The translations under genes were made by a program, and so were the position numbers. Below are positions 28,284-37,382 of a DNA stretch of 47,123 nucleotides, piece after piece. The notes beneath the pieces were generated by a model, which ran no database searches, had not been told where the DNA came from, and was given only the letters and a program-made list of their open reading frames with translations. The stretch is from NCBI GenBank assembly GCA_021770065.1, contig JAETRR010000046.1, positions 1 to 47,123 of the forward strand. Direction: 5' to 3'. The stretch comes from Lachnoclostridium sp. Lineage in GTDB: Bacteria > Bacillota > Clostridia > Lachnospirales > Lachnospiraceae. The stretch's first letter is position 1, and every line of letters begins with the position of its first letter.

Positions 28284-28970
28284 ATGGCAAAAAAGGTATT
28301 GGTAGTTGATGATGAAAAGCTGATTGTAAAAGGCCTGCGTTTCAGTCTGGAGCAGGAAGGAATGGAAGTAGACTGCGCCTATGACGGAGAAGAAGCTTTA
28401 GAATACGCCCGAAGCAAGGAATATGATATCGTTCTTCTGGATGTGATGCTGCCTAAGATAGACGGCTTTGAGGTCTGCCAGCAGATCCGTGAATTTTCCA
28501 ATATGCCCATCGTGATGCTGACCGCCAAGGGAGACGATATGGATAAGATACTGGGCCTGGAGTACGGGGCGGACGATTATATCACGAAACCCTTTAATAT
28601 TCTGGAGATTAAGGCCCGGATTAAGGCTATTATGCGCCGGACGGGCAGGCCGGAGAAAGGGAACCAGGGTAAGGTAGTGGAGGCTTCGGAGCTCCGGATG
28701 GATCTGGAGAGCCGCCGGCTGTTTATTGCCGGAAAGGAGATTAATCTGACGGCAAAGGAATTTGACCTTCTGGAGCTGATGGCGCTGAACCCCGGTAAAG
28801 TCTATGGACGTGAGAGCCTTCTGAACACTGTGTGGGGTTATGAATATCCCGGAGACGTGAGAACTGTGGATGTACACATCCGCCGTCTGCGGGAAAAGAT
28901 AGAAGCAAATCCAAGTGAACCAAAGTATGTTCACACAAAGTGGGGAGTGGGCTATTATTTCCAGGCATAG
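28284..28970 (+). CDS. OmpR/PhoB-family response regulator
   Basis: The 228-residue protein has a receiver domain (VLVVDDEKLIVKGLRFSLEQ, phospho-acceptor Asp53 in VLLDVMLPKIDGFEV, signalling Thr in MLTAKGDD, Lys in YITKPFN) and a winged-helix DNA-binding domain (LTAKEFDLLELMALNPGKVY, VRTVDVHIRRLREKI). The start at ATG 28284 is the one that gives a normal receiver N-terminus. The histidine kinase gene overlaps or follows directly. It resembles WalR/PhoP regulators, but the target genes are not visible. Confidence 0.95.
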   Translation: MAKKVLVVDDEKLIVKGLRFSLEQEGMEVDCAYDGEEALEYARSKEYDIVLLDVMLPKIDGFEVCQQIREFSNMPIVMLTAKGDDMDKILGLEYGADDYITKPFNILEIKARIKAIMRRTGRPEKGNQGKVVEASELRMDLESRRLFIAGKEINLTAKEFDLLELMALNPGKVYGRESLLNTVWGYEYPGDVRTVDVHIRRLREKIEANPSEPKYVHTKWGVGYYFQA

Positions 28971-30384
28971 AGTTATTACTACATATTTAAAAAGTCTGAA
29001 GTTCCGGATACTGCTGGTTCTCCTTCTTGCAGGCTGGCTTCCCATGCTTATTGTTGCTTCCGGTATACTGGACAGTTACCGCGAGCGGGCTATCACAGTC
29101 AGAGGGACCGATGTGCAGAACCAGTGCCGGATTCTGTCCAATCAGCTTATCAGCTATAATTATCTGAAGGATCCCTCCTCGGAGCTTATCGGAGGAGAAC
29201 TGACTCAGCTCTCCAACCTCTATGACGGGCGGATTATTGTCATAGACGAAAATTTTAAGGTGATTCGGGATACCTACGGCCTCATTGAGGGAAAGCTGGT
29301 GGTATCGGAGGAAGTGATCCGCTGTTTTCAAGGGGAGACGATCAATCAGCTTTCCACAAAACGCTATATCGAGATGACTATTCCCATTCAGGAAGCGGAT
29401 TCCCAGAAGATCCTCGGGGTATTGCTGGTGAGTGTATCCACAGACAGTATCTGGGATAATCTCGACGTTCTGTCGGGAAATGCCCGGATCTTTGTGCTGA
29501 TCTGCGGTGTTCTTGTGCTGACCTTTGCGGTTCTTTTGTCCTATTTTCTGGATCGCCCCCTTAACAGGATCATACACTCACTGCAGGAGATTGCAGAGGG
29601 ATACAGCACAGAGGATTTGAAGGTAAAGTCCTATACGGAGACGGAACAGATTTCCCGGGAATTTAATAAGATTGTGAACCAGATGCGCGTGCTGGATGAG
29701 TCGCGGCAGGAGTTTGTGTCCAACGTATCCCATGAGCTGAAAACACCTCTGACCTCTATGAAAGTACTGGCGGATTCTCTGCTGGCCCAGGAGGAAGTAC
29801 CCATAGAGCTCTATCAGGAGTTTATGAATGACATCGCGGAGGAGATTGAACGGGAGAATAAGATTATCACGGATCTGCTTTCTCTGGTGAAGATGGATAA
29901 GAAGGCGGCGAACTTAAATATTGAGCCGGTGGATATCAACGATCTTCTGGAGCTGATCTTAAAGCGCCTGCGTCCCATCGCCAGCCGGAAAAATATTGAG
30001 ATGGTGCTGGAGAGCTTCCGCCCTGTGACGGCAGAGGTGGATGCCGGACGTCTGACTCTGGCTTTTACGAATCTGATAGAGAATGCGGTGAAATATAACA
30101 AAGAAAACGGCTGGGTTCACGTGTCCCTGGATGCCGATCATAAGTTTTTCTATGTAAAGGTTATGGATTCCGGCAAGGGAATTCCCGAGGAATCCCTGGA
30201 TTACATTTTTGAACGCTTTTACCGGGTGGACAAGTCTCATTCCAATGAGATTGACGGAACCGGTCTTGGACTGGCCATTACCAGAAGCGCCATACAAGTG
30301 CATAAGGGCGCGATTAAGGTAACCAGCCATCTTGGGGAGGGGACCACCTTTTCCGTCCGCATTCCCTTAAATTATATTGCATAG
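28927..30384 (+). CDS. Sensor histidine kinase with HAMP domain
   Basis: Partner of the upstream regulator. It has TM1 (RILLVLLLAGWLPMLIVASG), an extracellular Cache-like sensor, TM2 (FVLICGVLVLTFAVLLSYFL), HAMP, H-box VSNVSHELKTPLTSMKV, N-box NLIENAVKYNKENG, and G boxes DSGKGIP and GTGLGLAIT. The start is unsettled. The frame has GTG 28915 and ATG 28927, both inside the regulator gene and without a ribosome binding site. The next ATG would remove TM1. An ATT at 28957 has GGGGAG 9 bp upstream and gives the N-terminus expected for related kinases. Confidence 0.93.
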   Translation: MFTQSGEWAIISRHRVITTYLKSLKFRILLVLLLAGWLPMLIVASGILDSYRERAITVRGTDVQNQCRILSNQLISYNYLKDPSSELIGGELTQLSNLYDGRIIVIDENFKVIRDTYGLIEGKLVVSEEVIRCFQGETINQLSTKRYIEMTIPIQEADSQKILGVLLVSVSTDSIWDNLDVLSGNARIFVLICGVLVLTFAVLLSYFLDRPLNRIIHSLQEIAEGYSTEDLKVKSYTETEQISREFNKIVNQMRVLDESRQEFVSNVSHELKTPLTSMKVLADSLLAQEEVPIELYQEFMNDIAEEIERENKIITDLLSLVKMDKKAANLNIEPVDINDLLELILKRLRPIASRKNIEMVLESFRPVTAEVDAGRLTLAFTNLIENAVKYNKENGWVHVSLDADHKFFYVKVMDSGKGIPEESLDYIFERFYRVDKSHSNEIDGTGLGLAITRSAIQVHKGAIKVTSHLGEGTTFSVRIPLNYIA

Positions 30385-30426
30385 AGGGGCTGACGTCTTA
30401 CTGCGGCAGCCTCGCGGAGGTAAGCC

Positions 30427-31237
30427 ATGAAAAGAAACCGGCGGATACTTTCTGTCATTCTTACGGTTCTGTCAGCGGCAGTCCTGGGAGGCTGTTCCCG
30501 GCATGAGGAGAAGCCGGCGGAGCCGGAAGGATATCAGATCTATTATATCCGCGATTCCGGACAATGTATTTCTTCTGAATTATACCCTGGATAACGGACA
30601 GTTGTCCCTGTCTTTTGCCCAGCCGTATCTGGATATGAGCAAGCCTTATGAGATTCTCTGCCGCTCTGCCATCGTGCGGACGCTGTGCCAGATCCCGGAG
30701 GTGGAGTATGTATCTTTTCTGGTGGGGGACAAGCCGCTGCTGGACTCCAATGAGACGCCGATAGGCCCTTTAAATGATGAGAGCTTTGTGGAGAATGCGG
30801 GAAATGAGATCAATACGTATACGATGACCACTCTGCAGCTCTACTTTGCCAATGAGAAGGGAGACCGGCTGGTAGGAGAACGGGTGGAGGTCCGCTACAG
30901 CAGCAATATGTCTGTGGAAAAGCTGGTGGTGGAACAGCTTATTAAGGGACCGATTACAAAGGACGCTTATCCGGCCATTCCTCCGGAGACAAAGATTGTC
31001 AGCGTAGCTACCAAGGACGGGATCTGCTATGTAAATCTGGATAAAGGCTTTCTGGAACAGGGGTATGATGTCCTTGAGATGGTTCCCGTGTATTCCATTG
31101 TAAATTCCCTGACAGAGCTTCCCGGGATCAGCAAGGTGCAGATTCTGATTAACGGGGAGACAAATCTTACTTACCAGGAGAGTATCCGCTTTGAAACGAT
31201 ATTTGAACGCAATCTGGATATGATTGAGGAAACTTAA
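30427..31237 (+). pseudogene. GerMN-domain lipoprotein with frameshift/internal deletion
   Basis: ATG 30427 (GGAGG at 30415-30419) starts a lipoprotein signal peptide with lipobox LGGC (Cys23), followed by PAEPEGYQIYYIRDSG, and stops at about 30590. The rest of the protein is in the +1 frame, open from before 30503 to 31237, with two GerMN domains (AIPDNVFLLNYTLDNGQLSL; VEKLVVEQLIKGP; LPGISKVQILINGETN). Intact relatives have about 40 residues between YYI and AIPDNV, so a frame-breaking deletion near 30540-30550 is likely. ATG 30503 has no ribosome binding site, and a product from it would lack the signal peptide. It sits between the sensor kinase and comEC (3 bp from comEC). Confidence 0.75.
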
Positions 31238-31240
31238 ACG

Positions 31241-33502
31241 ATGATAAAGAAACGGCCGTTGTGTATGGCTGCCCTGGCCGTGACAGTTCTGCTGCTGCTC
31301 CTGCCCTCCGGAATCTGGATGAAAGCACCCCTTCCGGAGGGTGTAAGCCCCGGAGGGGTGCTTACAGGAGAAATCCAGAGGATTGATAAGAGGGCGGACG
31401 GACAGGCAGTCTATCTAAAGCATTCTAACCTTTCGGATAAAGGAATCATTCTAATCTACTTCGAAGCCGAACAGCATTTTTCTGTCGGCGATACCATACA
31501 GATAAAACCGCCATACCGCATCTGGGAGCCGGAAGAGCCTTCCAATCCGGGACAGTTTGATGCCCGGCTTTATTACCGGACACAGCATATTACTCATTTG
31601 GGAAGTGCGAAAAGTGCCTCTCTAACAGAAAAGAGAGCGTTCCGGCCGGGAGAGCTTCTGCGGAGGCTGAGAGAAACCTTAAGTACCCGGTGCATCCGCC
31701 TGTTTGGAGAAAAACAGGGCGGAGTGATGAGGGCGATGCTTCTGGGAGATAAGACGGAGCTTGACGAAGAGACAAAAAATATTTACCAGAAAAGCGGCAT
31801 GTCCCATCTGCTGGCTATTTCCGGACTGCATATTTCCATTGTGGGCACAGGCCTGTATAAGCTTCTCAGAAAGAAGGGCTGTTCCTACGGGCTTTCCGGA
31901 GGGGCCGGGCTTATACTGGTGCTTCTTTATGGGGCAATGACCGGGATGAGCGTCTCCACGGCACGGGCCGTTACCATGTTTGCTCTGGCAGCCGCCGCGG
32001 ACTTTCTGGGCCGCAGCTATGATATGCTGACGGCCCTGGCGGCTGCGGCGCTGCTTCTTTTGCTGGAACAGCCTCTGTATGTGCGCAGCGCCTCCTTTCT
32101 TCTCTCCTTTGGGGCGGTATTGGGAGTGGGAGCGGTCTATCCGGCAGTCAGAAGCCTGTTCCCTGTTTCGCGTAAACGGCAGGAGGGATTTCTCTTAAGC
32201 CTGTCCATTCAGTCTGCCACGCTGCCTCTGATTCAGTGGTTCTACTATGAATTTCCCCTCTATGCGATAGTTTTGAATCTTCTTGTGCTTCCTTTGATGG
32301 CAGCGCTGATGCTGTGCGGGATCGGCGCTTTGGGAGTAAGCTTTTTTTCCTGGCAGGCCGCAGAAGCGCCGGCTTTTGTCTGCAGGATGATTTTAATTCT
32401 CTATGAGAAGCTTGGGGAGGGGACGCTGCGGCTTCCGGGGTCAGTGATTATCTGCGGAAAACCGGAGCTCTGGCAGATGATTCTGTATTACACAGGCCTT
32501 TGCAGCTTTGTCCTGTGGCGCAGCCGGGTGAGAGAGAGGGAAAAATGGAAGCTGTGCCTGAAAGCTGCCGCGGGAGAAGAGAAAGAAGAGGAAACACAGA
32601 AAGAGGCAGAGAGATATCAGAAGAAGCTTCGGGAAATGAAAATCAGCCTGGCCGCCGCTTTGCTGCTGTGCATCTGCCTGCAGCTTCGCTTTCACAGAGG
32701 GCTCTCCTTTACCATGCTGGATGTAGGCCAGGGGGACGGATTGTTTTTCCGGACAGATTCCGGAATGACCTGCCTCATAGACGGCGGAAGCAGTGACGTA
32801 AAACAGGTGGGACGCCGCCGGATTCTGCCTTTTTTAAAGGAACAGGGGGTGGGAAGGCTGGATTATGTAATGATTACTCATACGGACAGGGATCACATTT
32901 CCGGGGCGGCGGAACTGCTTGAGCAGGCAGGTGAGCCGGGGGGAATGAAGATTGGAGCTTTGCTGATTTCGGAGCAGTCCGGCCGGGAGGAAGCCGGGAT
33001 TGAACTTCAAGATCTGGCCGGGAAAGCCGGCATTGATGTAAGGATGATAAAGGCCGGAACCGTCTTAGAGGATAAAAGTGCAAAACTTTGCTGCATTCAT
33101 CCAAAGGAAGGGACACAGTACACAGACAGGAATGCCGGATCCCTTGTATTCCGGCTGACCTATGGGGAATTTTCCATGCTGCTGACCGGGGATCTGGAGG
33201 AGACCGGGGAGAGGGAGATTCTGGAGAACGGTGCAGAGATTCAGTGTGATATATTAAAGGCAGGACATCATGGCGCCCGATCCTCGACCACGGAGGAATG
33301 GCTTGAGAAAGCACAGCCGAAGCTGACACTGATCTCCTGCGGACAGGATAACGCTTACGGCCATCCGCATAGAGAGACTCTTGAGCGTCTTGAAAAAGCG
33401 GGCTGCAGGTTCCTTCTGACTGCCAGGCAGGGGGCTGTGACGATACATAGCGACGGGACATCTTTCCAGGCAGTGGGATATAAGTCAGATACTCTTCCGT
33501 AA
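31241..33502 (+). CDS. comEC: DNA internalisation protein ComEC/Rec2
   Basis: ComEC forms the inner-membrane channel for single-stranded DNA during transformation. The 753-residue protein has an N-terminal DUF4131-like region, the competence domain with many helices (GDKTELDEETKNIYQKSGMS, HLLAISGLHISIVGTGLY, YGAMTGMSVSTARAVTMFA), a charged cytoplasmic linker (about 440-470, Lys/Glu-rich) and a C-terminal metallo-beta-lactamase-like domain (LDVGQGDG, THTDRDHISGA, LLTGDLEE, KAGHHGARSS). The order and length are normal, so it looks intact. It begins 3 bp after the GerMN pseudogene and converges on holA. Confidence 0.96.
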   Translation: MIKKRPLCMAALAVTVLLLLLPSGIWMKAPLPEGVSPGGVLTGEIQRIDKRADGQAVYLKHSNLSDKGIILIYFEAEQHFSVGDTIQIKPPYRIWEPEEPSNPGQFDARLYYRTQHITHLGSAKSASLTEKRAFRPGELLRRLRETLSTRCIRLFGEKQGGVMRAMLLGDKTELDEETKNIYQKSGMSHLLAISGLHISIVGTGLYKLLRKKGCSYGLSGGAGLILVLLYGAMTGMSVSTARAVTMFALAAAADFLGRSYDMLTALAAAALLLLLEQPLYVRSASFLLSFGAVLGVGAVYPAVRSLFPVSRKRQEGFLLSLSIQSATLPLIQWFYYEFPLYAIVLNLLVLPLMAALMLCGIGALGVSFFSWQAAEAPAFVCRMILILYEKLGEGTLRLPGSVIICGKPELWQMILYYTGLCSFVLWRSRVREREKWKLCLKAAAGEEKEEETQKEAERYQKKLREMKISLAAALLLCICLQLRFHRGLSFTMLDVGQGDGLFFRTDSGMTCLIDGGSSDVKQVGRRRILPFLKEQGVGRLDYVMITHTDRDHISGAAELLEQAGEPGGMKIGALLISEQSGREEAGIELQDLAGKAGIDVRMIKAGTVLEDKSAKLCCIHPKEGTQYTDRNAGSLVFRLTYGEFSMLLTGDLEETGEREILENGAEIQCDILKAGHHGARSSTTEEWLEKAQPKLTLISCGQDNAYGHPHRETLERLEKAGCRFLLTARQGAVTIHSDGTSFQAVGYKSDTLP

Positions 33503-33516
33503 GCGGACGGGACATC

Positions 33517-34500
33517 TTAAGCTGTCCGGCTGTATTTGATAATCAAAAGCTCCACGCTCAGAATGTCGTTTATCCGGCCGGTTTTCACAGCCTCTTCCGC
33601 ATCCACGCAGTCCCGGACAGCGGCTTCTAACTGTTCTAAGGAAAAGCTTCGGGCCTGGCTCATGCAGCGGCCGGCGATAAAGGGAGCGATCTGAGCCTTC
33701 GAGGCAACAGCTCCCTTATCGAAGCCCTTTGCCATAAGGCTTTTGACCAGAAGGAGCTGCTGGAACTGCCGGGCAATGAGGAAGAGAATCCGCATGGGAG
33801 GCTCTTTTAAGGCAAGCAGATCATAATAGAGATCAAGGGCTTCCTTCTGCTTTTTTTCGGCTATGGCGCGGATCATATCAAAGATTTGATTACTGGTGAG
33901 AACGGTGCAGATTTCCTCTACATCCTGAAGGGTGACAGCCTCTCTGCCCCAGGTGTAGCTCAAGAGCTTTTCCAGCTCGCTGGAAATATGTTCCATATCA
34001 GTGCCGGTGCGTTCCAGAAAGAGGGAGAGGGCCTGCCGGGAGATCTGCTTTCCTTCCTTTTTCAGGATGCCCAGAATCCATTTTGTGAGGGTGGCCTCAT
34101 CCTGAGTCTGAAATTCCGCGACCCGGCCCTTATTCTTCACGGCCTTGTACAGACGGTTCCTTTTGTCTACCTCGGTTTCCACAAAGAGCAGGCAGGAAGT
34201 TTCGGGCATGGAGGGAAGATAATCTGCAAGGGGATCGCATTTTCCTTTGAAAAAGCCGCTGTTTTCCACAAGGATCACTCTGCGCTCTGCAAAGAAAGGC
34301 AGGGTTTCAGCCAGATCGATGAGCTCCTCCGGCCGTATGCCTTTTCCTTCAAAACGGGATACATTCATGGTATCCCCGGGATCGGCCAGGGCGTTCAGCA
34401 GACGGTTCCGGTACTGGGTGCGCAGATAAGCCTCTTCTCCGCAGAGCAGATAAGAGGTTTTGAAGGAACCGTTTTTAATATCTTCAGACAGCATTTTCAT
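33517..34500 (-). CDS. holA: DNA polymerase III subunit delta
   Basis: The delta subunit opens the sliding clamp in the clamp-loader complex. The 327-residue protein shows SYLLCGEEAYLRTQYRNRLL at the N-terminus, LVENSGFFK and YLPSMPETSCLLFVETEVDK in the Rossmann-like part, and a helical C-terminal collar (ILFLIARQFQQLLLVKSLMA). The start at ATG 34500 has AAGGAG upstream; a longer frame to 34575 adds 25 unlikely residues. The order comEC-holA-rpsT-gpr-spoIIP is typical of clostridia. Confidence 0.95.
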   Translation of the reverse strand: MKMLSEDIKNGSFKTSYLLCGEEAYLRTQYRNRLLNALADPGDTMNVSRFEGKGIRPEELIDLAETLPFFAERRVILVENSGFFKGKCDPLADYLPSMPETSCLLFVETEVDKRNRLYKAVKNKGRVAEFQTQDEATLTKWILGILKKEGKQISRQALSLFLERTGTDMEHISSELEKLLSYTWGREAVTLQDVEEICTVLTSNQIFDMIRAIAEKKQKEALDLYYDLLALKEPPMRILFLIARQFQQLLLVKSLMAKGFDKGAVASKAQIAPFIAGRCMSQARSFSLEQLEAAVRDCVDAEEAVKTGRINDILSVELLIIKYSRTA

Positions 34501-34593
34501 GGCAGGCGTCTCCTTGTGTATACCCGCAGCAGGGACTGTCGGGAAATAAGCCATCAGTCCTTCTGTCCACTGCACAGGCCTTGTGCATAAAAA

Positions 34594-34624
34594 AAGATAC
34601 CCAACTGACGGTATTGGGCATCTT
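34594..34624 (-). terminator. Intrinsic terminator of rpsT
   Basis: On the reverse strand AAGATGCCCAA pairs with TTGGGTATCTT, followed by a run of seven T. Confidence 0.9.
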
Positions 34625-34642
34625 CTTACAGCGTTCTCCGAT

Positions 34643-34906
34643 TTATGCGATGCTGTTTACAGCCTTGGTTAAACGAGAGATCTTTCTGGAAGTTGTATTC
34701 TTGTGATAAACTCCCTTTGAAGTCGCTTTGTTCATGGTTGCGATTGCAGCTCTTAAGCTTGTCTTTGCAGCTTCCATATCCTTAGCGGCAACAGCAGCGT
34801 CAACCTTCTTGATTGCGGTCTTAACCTCGGACTTGATAGCCTTATTTCTTGCGGTTCTTGTCTCAGCGACCAGAATTCTCTTCTTTGCAGACTTAATATT
34901 AGCCAA
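34643..34906 (-). CDS. rpsT: 30S ribosomal protein S20
   Basis: S20 binds 16S rRNA in the 30S body. The 87-residue basic protein reads xANIKSAKKRILVAETRTAR, then KTAIKKVDAAV and HKNTTSRKISRLTKAVN, the usual family blocks. The start is TTG at 34906, because GGAGGTG lies 5-11 bp upstream and S20 proteins begin M-ANIKSAKKR; an in-frame ATG five codons earlier overlaps that ribosome binding site. E. coli rpsT also starts with UUG, linked to autogenous control, so the weak start may be functional here too. Confidence 0.97.
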   Translation of the reverse strand: MANIKSAKKRILVAETRTARNKAIKSEVKTAIKKVDAAVAAKDMEAAKTSLRAAIATMNKATSKGVYHKNTTSRKISRLTKAVNSIA

Positions 34907-35120
34907 CCCGTACACCTCCAAATTGTTTATTCATTTTATCTGAACATGTTCTGTTAAAGCCGGACACGGACGTCTCAACAGAATATGTCACTGTTTGGCT
35001 CATCCAAACACACTTATTTATTTTATGCCAGGAAAGACATTCTGTCAATACATAATTCCCAAAAATAATGGAAAAATACTAATAACCGGTATAGGAATTA
35101 AAACAAAGAGGAGTGTGGAT

Positions 35121-35978
35121 ATGGAACGGTTTCGGGTAAGGACGGATCTGGCGCTGGAGGCGAGAGAGAGCTTCGAGGAGGACGGTGTAGAGATACGCGG
35201 CGTGGCAATTGAGGAGTCTTACGATGAGGAACGGGACATCCGGGTGACGAGGGTAAATATTGAGACAGAAAACGGGGCAAGGGCTATGGGAAAGCCTGTG
35301 GGAACCTATCTGACCCTGGAGGCACCCAGACTTTCGGATCCGGATGAGGGATATCACCGGGAGGTGTCAAAGCAGCTTGCCGAGGAATTGAAAAGCCTTC
35401 TCGGAACAGAGGAAGAAAAATCGGTGCTGGTTGTGGGGCTCGGCAACCGGGAGGTAACTCCGGACGCCCTAGGACCGGAGGCGGTGAACCATCTGATGAT
35501 TACACGCCATGTAGTGAGGGAGTACGGAAAAGAAGCTCTGGGAAAAAACAAGGTACATCTGGTAAGCGGAATTGTTCCCGGAGTTATGGCTCAGACGGGT
35601 ATGGAGACCTTTGAGATTATCAAAGGGATTGTCGACGAAACACAGCCGGATGTGGTGGTGGCGATTGATGCTCTGGCTGCCAGAAGTACAAAGCGCCTGA
35701 ACAGAACCATTCAGCTCTCGGATGCGGGAATTCATCCGGGATCCGGCGTGGGAAATCACCGGAACAGTCTGACAAAAGAGAATCTGGGTGTTCCCATTGT
35801 GGCAATCGGTGTGCCCACAGTCGTAGATGCCGCTACGATTATATATGATGCCACCGGGGATCGCAACGCCGTTTCCCCTAATCTGAACGGAATGTTTGTG
35901 ACGCCCAAAGACATCGACGAGACGATCCGGAGGCTCAGCTTTACCATATCGGAGGCGCTTAATATAGCGCTGGCATAA
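35121..35978 (+). CDS. gpr: Germination protease GPR
   Basis: GPR (peptidase family A25) degrades small acid-soluble spore proteins during germination. The 285-residue protein starts at ATG 35121 with AGAGGAG upstream. It shows RTDLALEARE (the propeptide cleavage region and start of the mature enzyme), VLVVGLGNREVTPDALGPEA, ATGIVPGVM-like SGIVPGVMAQTGMET and PGSGVGNHR. This is evidence of an endospore former. AT-rich DNA upstream may hold a sporulation-sigma promoter (AATACTA near 35075), but the -35 is unclear. Confidence 0.96.
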   Translation: MERFRVRTDLALEARESFEEDGVEIRGVAIEESYDEERDIRVTRVNIETENGARAMGKPVGTYLTLEAPRLSDPDEGYHREVSKQLAEELKSLLGTEEEKSVLVVGLGNREVTPDALGPEAVNHLMITRHVVREYGKEALGKNKVHLVSGIVPGVMAQTGMETFEIIKGIVDETQPDVVVAIDALAARSTKRLNRTIQLSDAGIHPGSGVGNHRNSLTKENLGVPIVAIGVPTVVDAATIIYDATGDRNAVSPNLNGMFVTPKDIDETIRRLSFTISEALNIALA

Positions 35979-36063
35979 GATGCGGCAGTGAAGCGGTACG
36001 GGAATTTACGGCATAAGGCCGTCTCTTTTTGAATATATTGAAAAGAGTATGGAGTGATTGGAA

Positions 36064-37344
36064 ATGAGCCGTCTGCAAAGGATAGTAAATGCAATTGTAT
36101 GGGGAATTATCATGGTGCTGGGAGTCTATATTCTCGGTTACGGGGTAAAGGGGCAGTCTTTTGCGAAGGCTGCCTATGCTTGTGTGAAGGCGCTGGCCAA
36201 TGGGGAAGGCAGCCTTCAGAGAGCGGCAGAAAAGTCTCTGTATCCTGGGTTCGCTTTTGCGGCCGGGGATCGGGAACTTTCCTACAGCTTTGAAGAGTTT
36301 CTTCTCCGCAAGGCAGCAGGGCTGTTTCCCCTGTACACTTTTCTGGATGAGAAGGAACTTTATGAGACAGAAATTGAGAGCCAGGCGGCCTATGACATTC
36401 TGGTAGAAGGAGGCGCTCACGATGAGAATGAGATTGATGAGCGGACGGGAGAAGCGTTTGATCTTGCAGAGAAGATGGAGGAGGAAAATCTGCAGGCGGC
36501 CTATGATCAGGAACAGGCCGCTTTAGAGCAGGCACAGAAAGCGCAGCAGCCGGCTGGTACAGAGTACATGACAGAACAGCTGGCGGATTTTGATTTTCTT
36601 AAAAATAATTTTTATATTGTAGAAAATAATACCGATATCAGCAGCGATCTTCTGAATGCAGAGCTTCTGCTGAATAAAGATATGCGGATTCAGAATGAGG
36701 AACCGGGACCGCAGATTCTGATATACCACACCCATTCCCAGGAGGGATTTGCAGATTCTGTGGCTGGAGATAACAGTACCACCATTGTAGGAGTGGGAGA
36801 TTACCTGGCAGAACTGCTGGAGAATACATATGGTTTTGAAGTGATACATAATAAAAATGTCTATGATTTTATTGATGGAAAGCTGGACAGAAACCGGGCT
36901 TATGCCCTGGCAGAGGAAGAGGTGCAGCAGATTCTTGCGGAGAACCCTTCCATAGAAGTGATTATTGATCTTCACAGGGACGGTGTGAAGGAAGGAACTC
37001 ATCTGGTGACGGAGATAAACGGAAAGCCTACGGCTCAGTTTATGTTTTTCAATGGATTAAGCTTCAGTAAGCGAAACGGAATCATTGATTACCTTCCGAA
37101 TCCTTATATAGAAGATAATCTGGCGCTGTCCCTGCAGCTGAAGCTGGCCTGTGAGAAGTACTATCCGGGCCTCAGCCGGAAAATATATCTGAAAAGCCTG
37201 CGCTATAATCTGCATCTCAGGCCGAAGTCCCTGCTGGTGGAGGCGGGAGCCCAGACAAATACACTGGAAGAGATGCGAAATGCTATGGAACCTCTGGCCT
37301 TTGTGCTCAACGAAGTGCTGAGGGGGGAAATACAAGAAGAATGA
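36064..37344 (+). CDS. spoIIP: Stage II sporulation protein P
   Basis: SpoIIP is a peptidoglycan amidase/endopeptidase that works with SpoIID and SpoIIM in engulfment. The 426-residue protein has one N-terminal membrane helix (AIVWGIIMVLGVYILGYGVK), a variable linker with a Gln/Ala-rich coiled stretch (about 140-160), then the catalytic domain with LIYHTHSQEGF, VIHNKNVYDF, IEVIIDLHRDGV and a late LLVEAGAQTNT. I use ATG 36064 (GGAG 9 bp upstream) over the TTG at 36058. It follows gpr by 85 bp as in other clostridia. lepA, which often comes next, is not here. Confidence 0.96.
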   Translation: MSRLQRIVNAIVWGIIMVLGVYILGYGVKGQSFAKAAYACVKALANGEGSLQRAAEKSLYPGFAFAAGDRELSYSFEEFLLRKAAGLFPLYTFLDEKELYETEIESQAAYDILVEGGAHDENEIDERTGEAFDLAEKMEEENLQAAYDQEQAALEQAQKAQQPAGTEYMTEQLADFDFLKNNFYIVENNTDISSDLLNAELLLNKDMRIQNEEPGPQILIYHTHSQEGFADSVAGDNSTTIVGVGDYLAELLENTYGFEVIHNKNVYDFIDGKLDRNRAYALAEEEVQQILAENPSIEVIIDLHRDGVKEGTHLVTEINGKPTAQFMFFNGLSFSKRNGIIDYLPNPYIEDNLALSLQLKLACEKYYPGLSRKIYLKSLRYNLHLRPKSLLVEAGAQTNTLEEMRNAMEPLAFVLNEVLRGEIQEE

Positions 37345-37355
37345 AGAGCGGCGGA

Positions 37356-37382
37356 AATGCCGGCGTCCTGTTTCCCGGCATT
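37356..37382. terminator. Convergent terminator between spoIIP and nrdG
   Basis: AATGCCGG (37356-37363) pairs with CCGGCATT (37375-37382). The right arm includes the nrdG stop codon. Confidence 0.6.
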
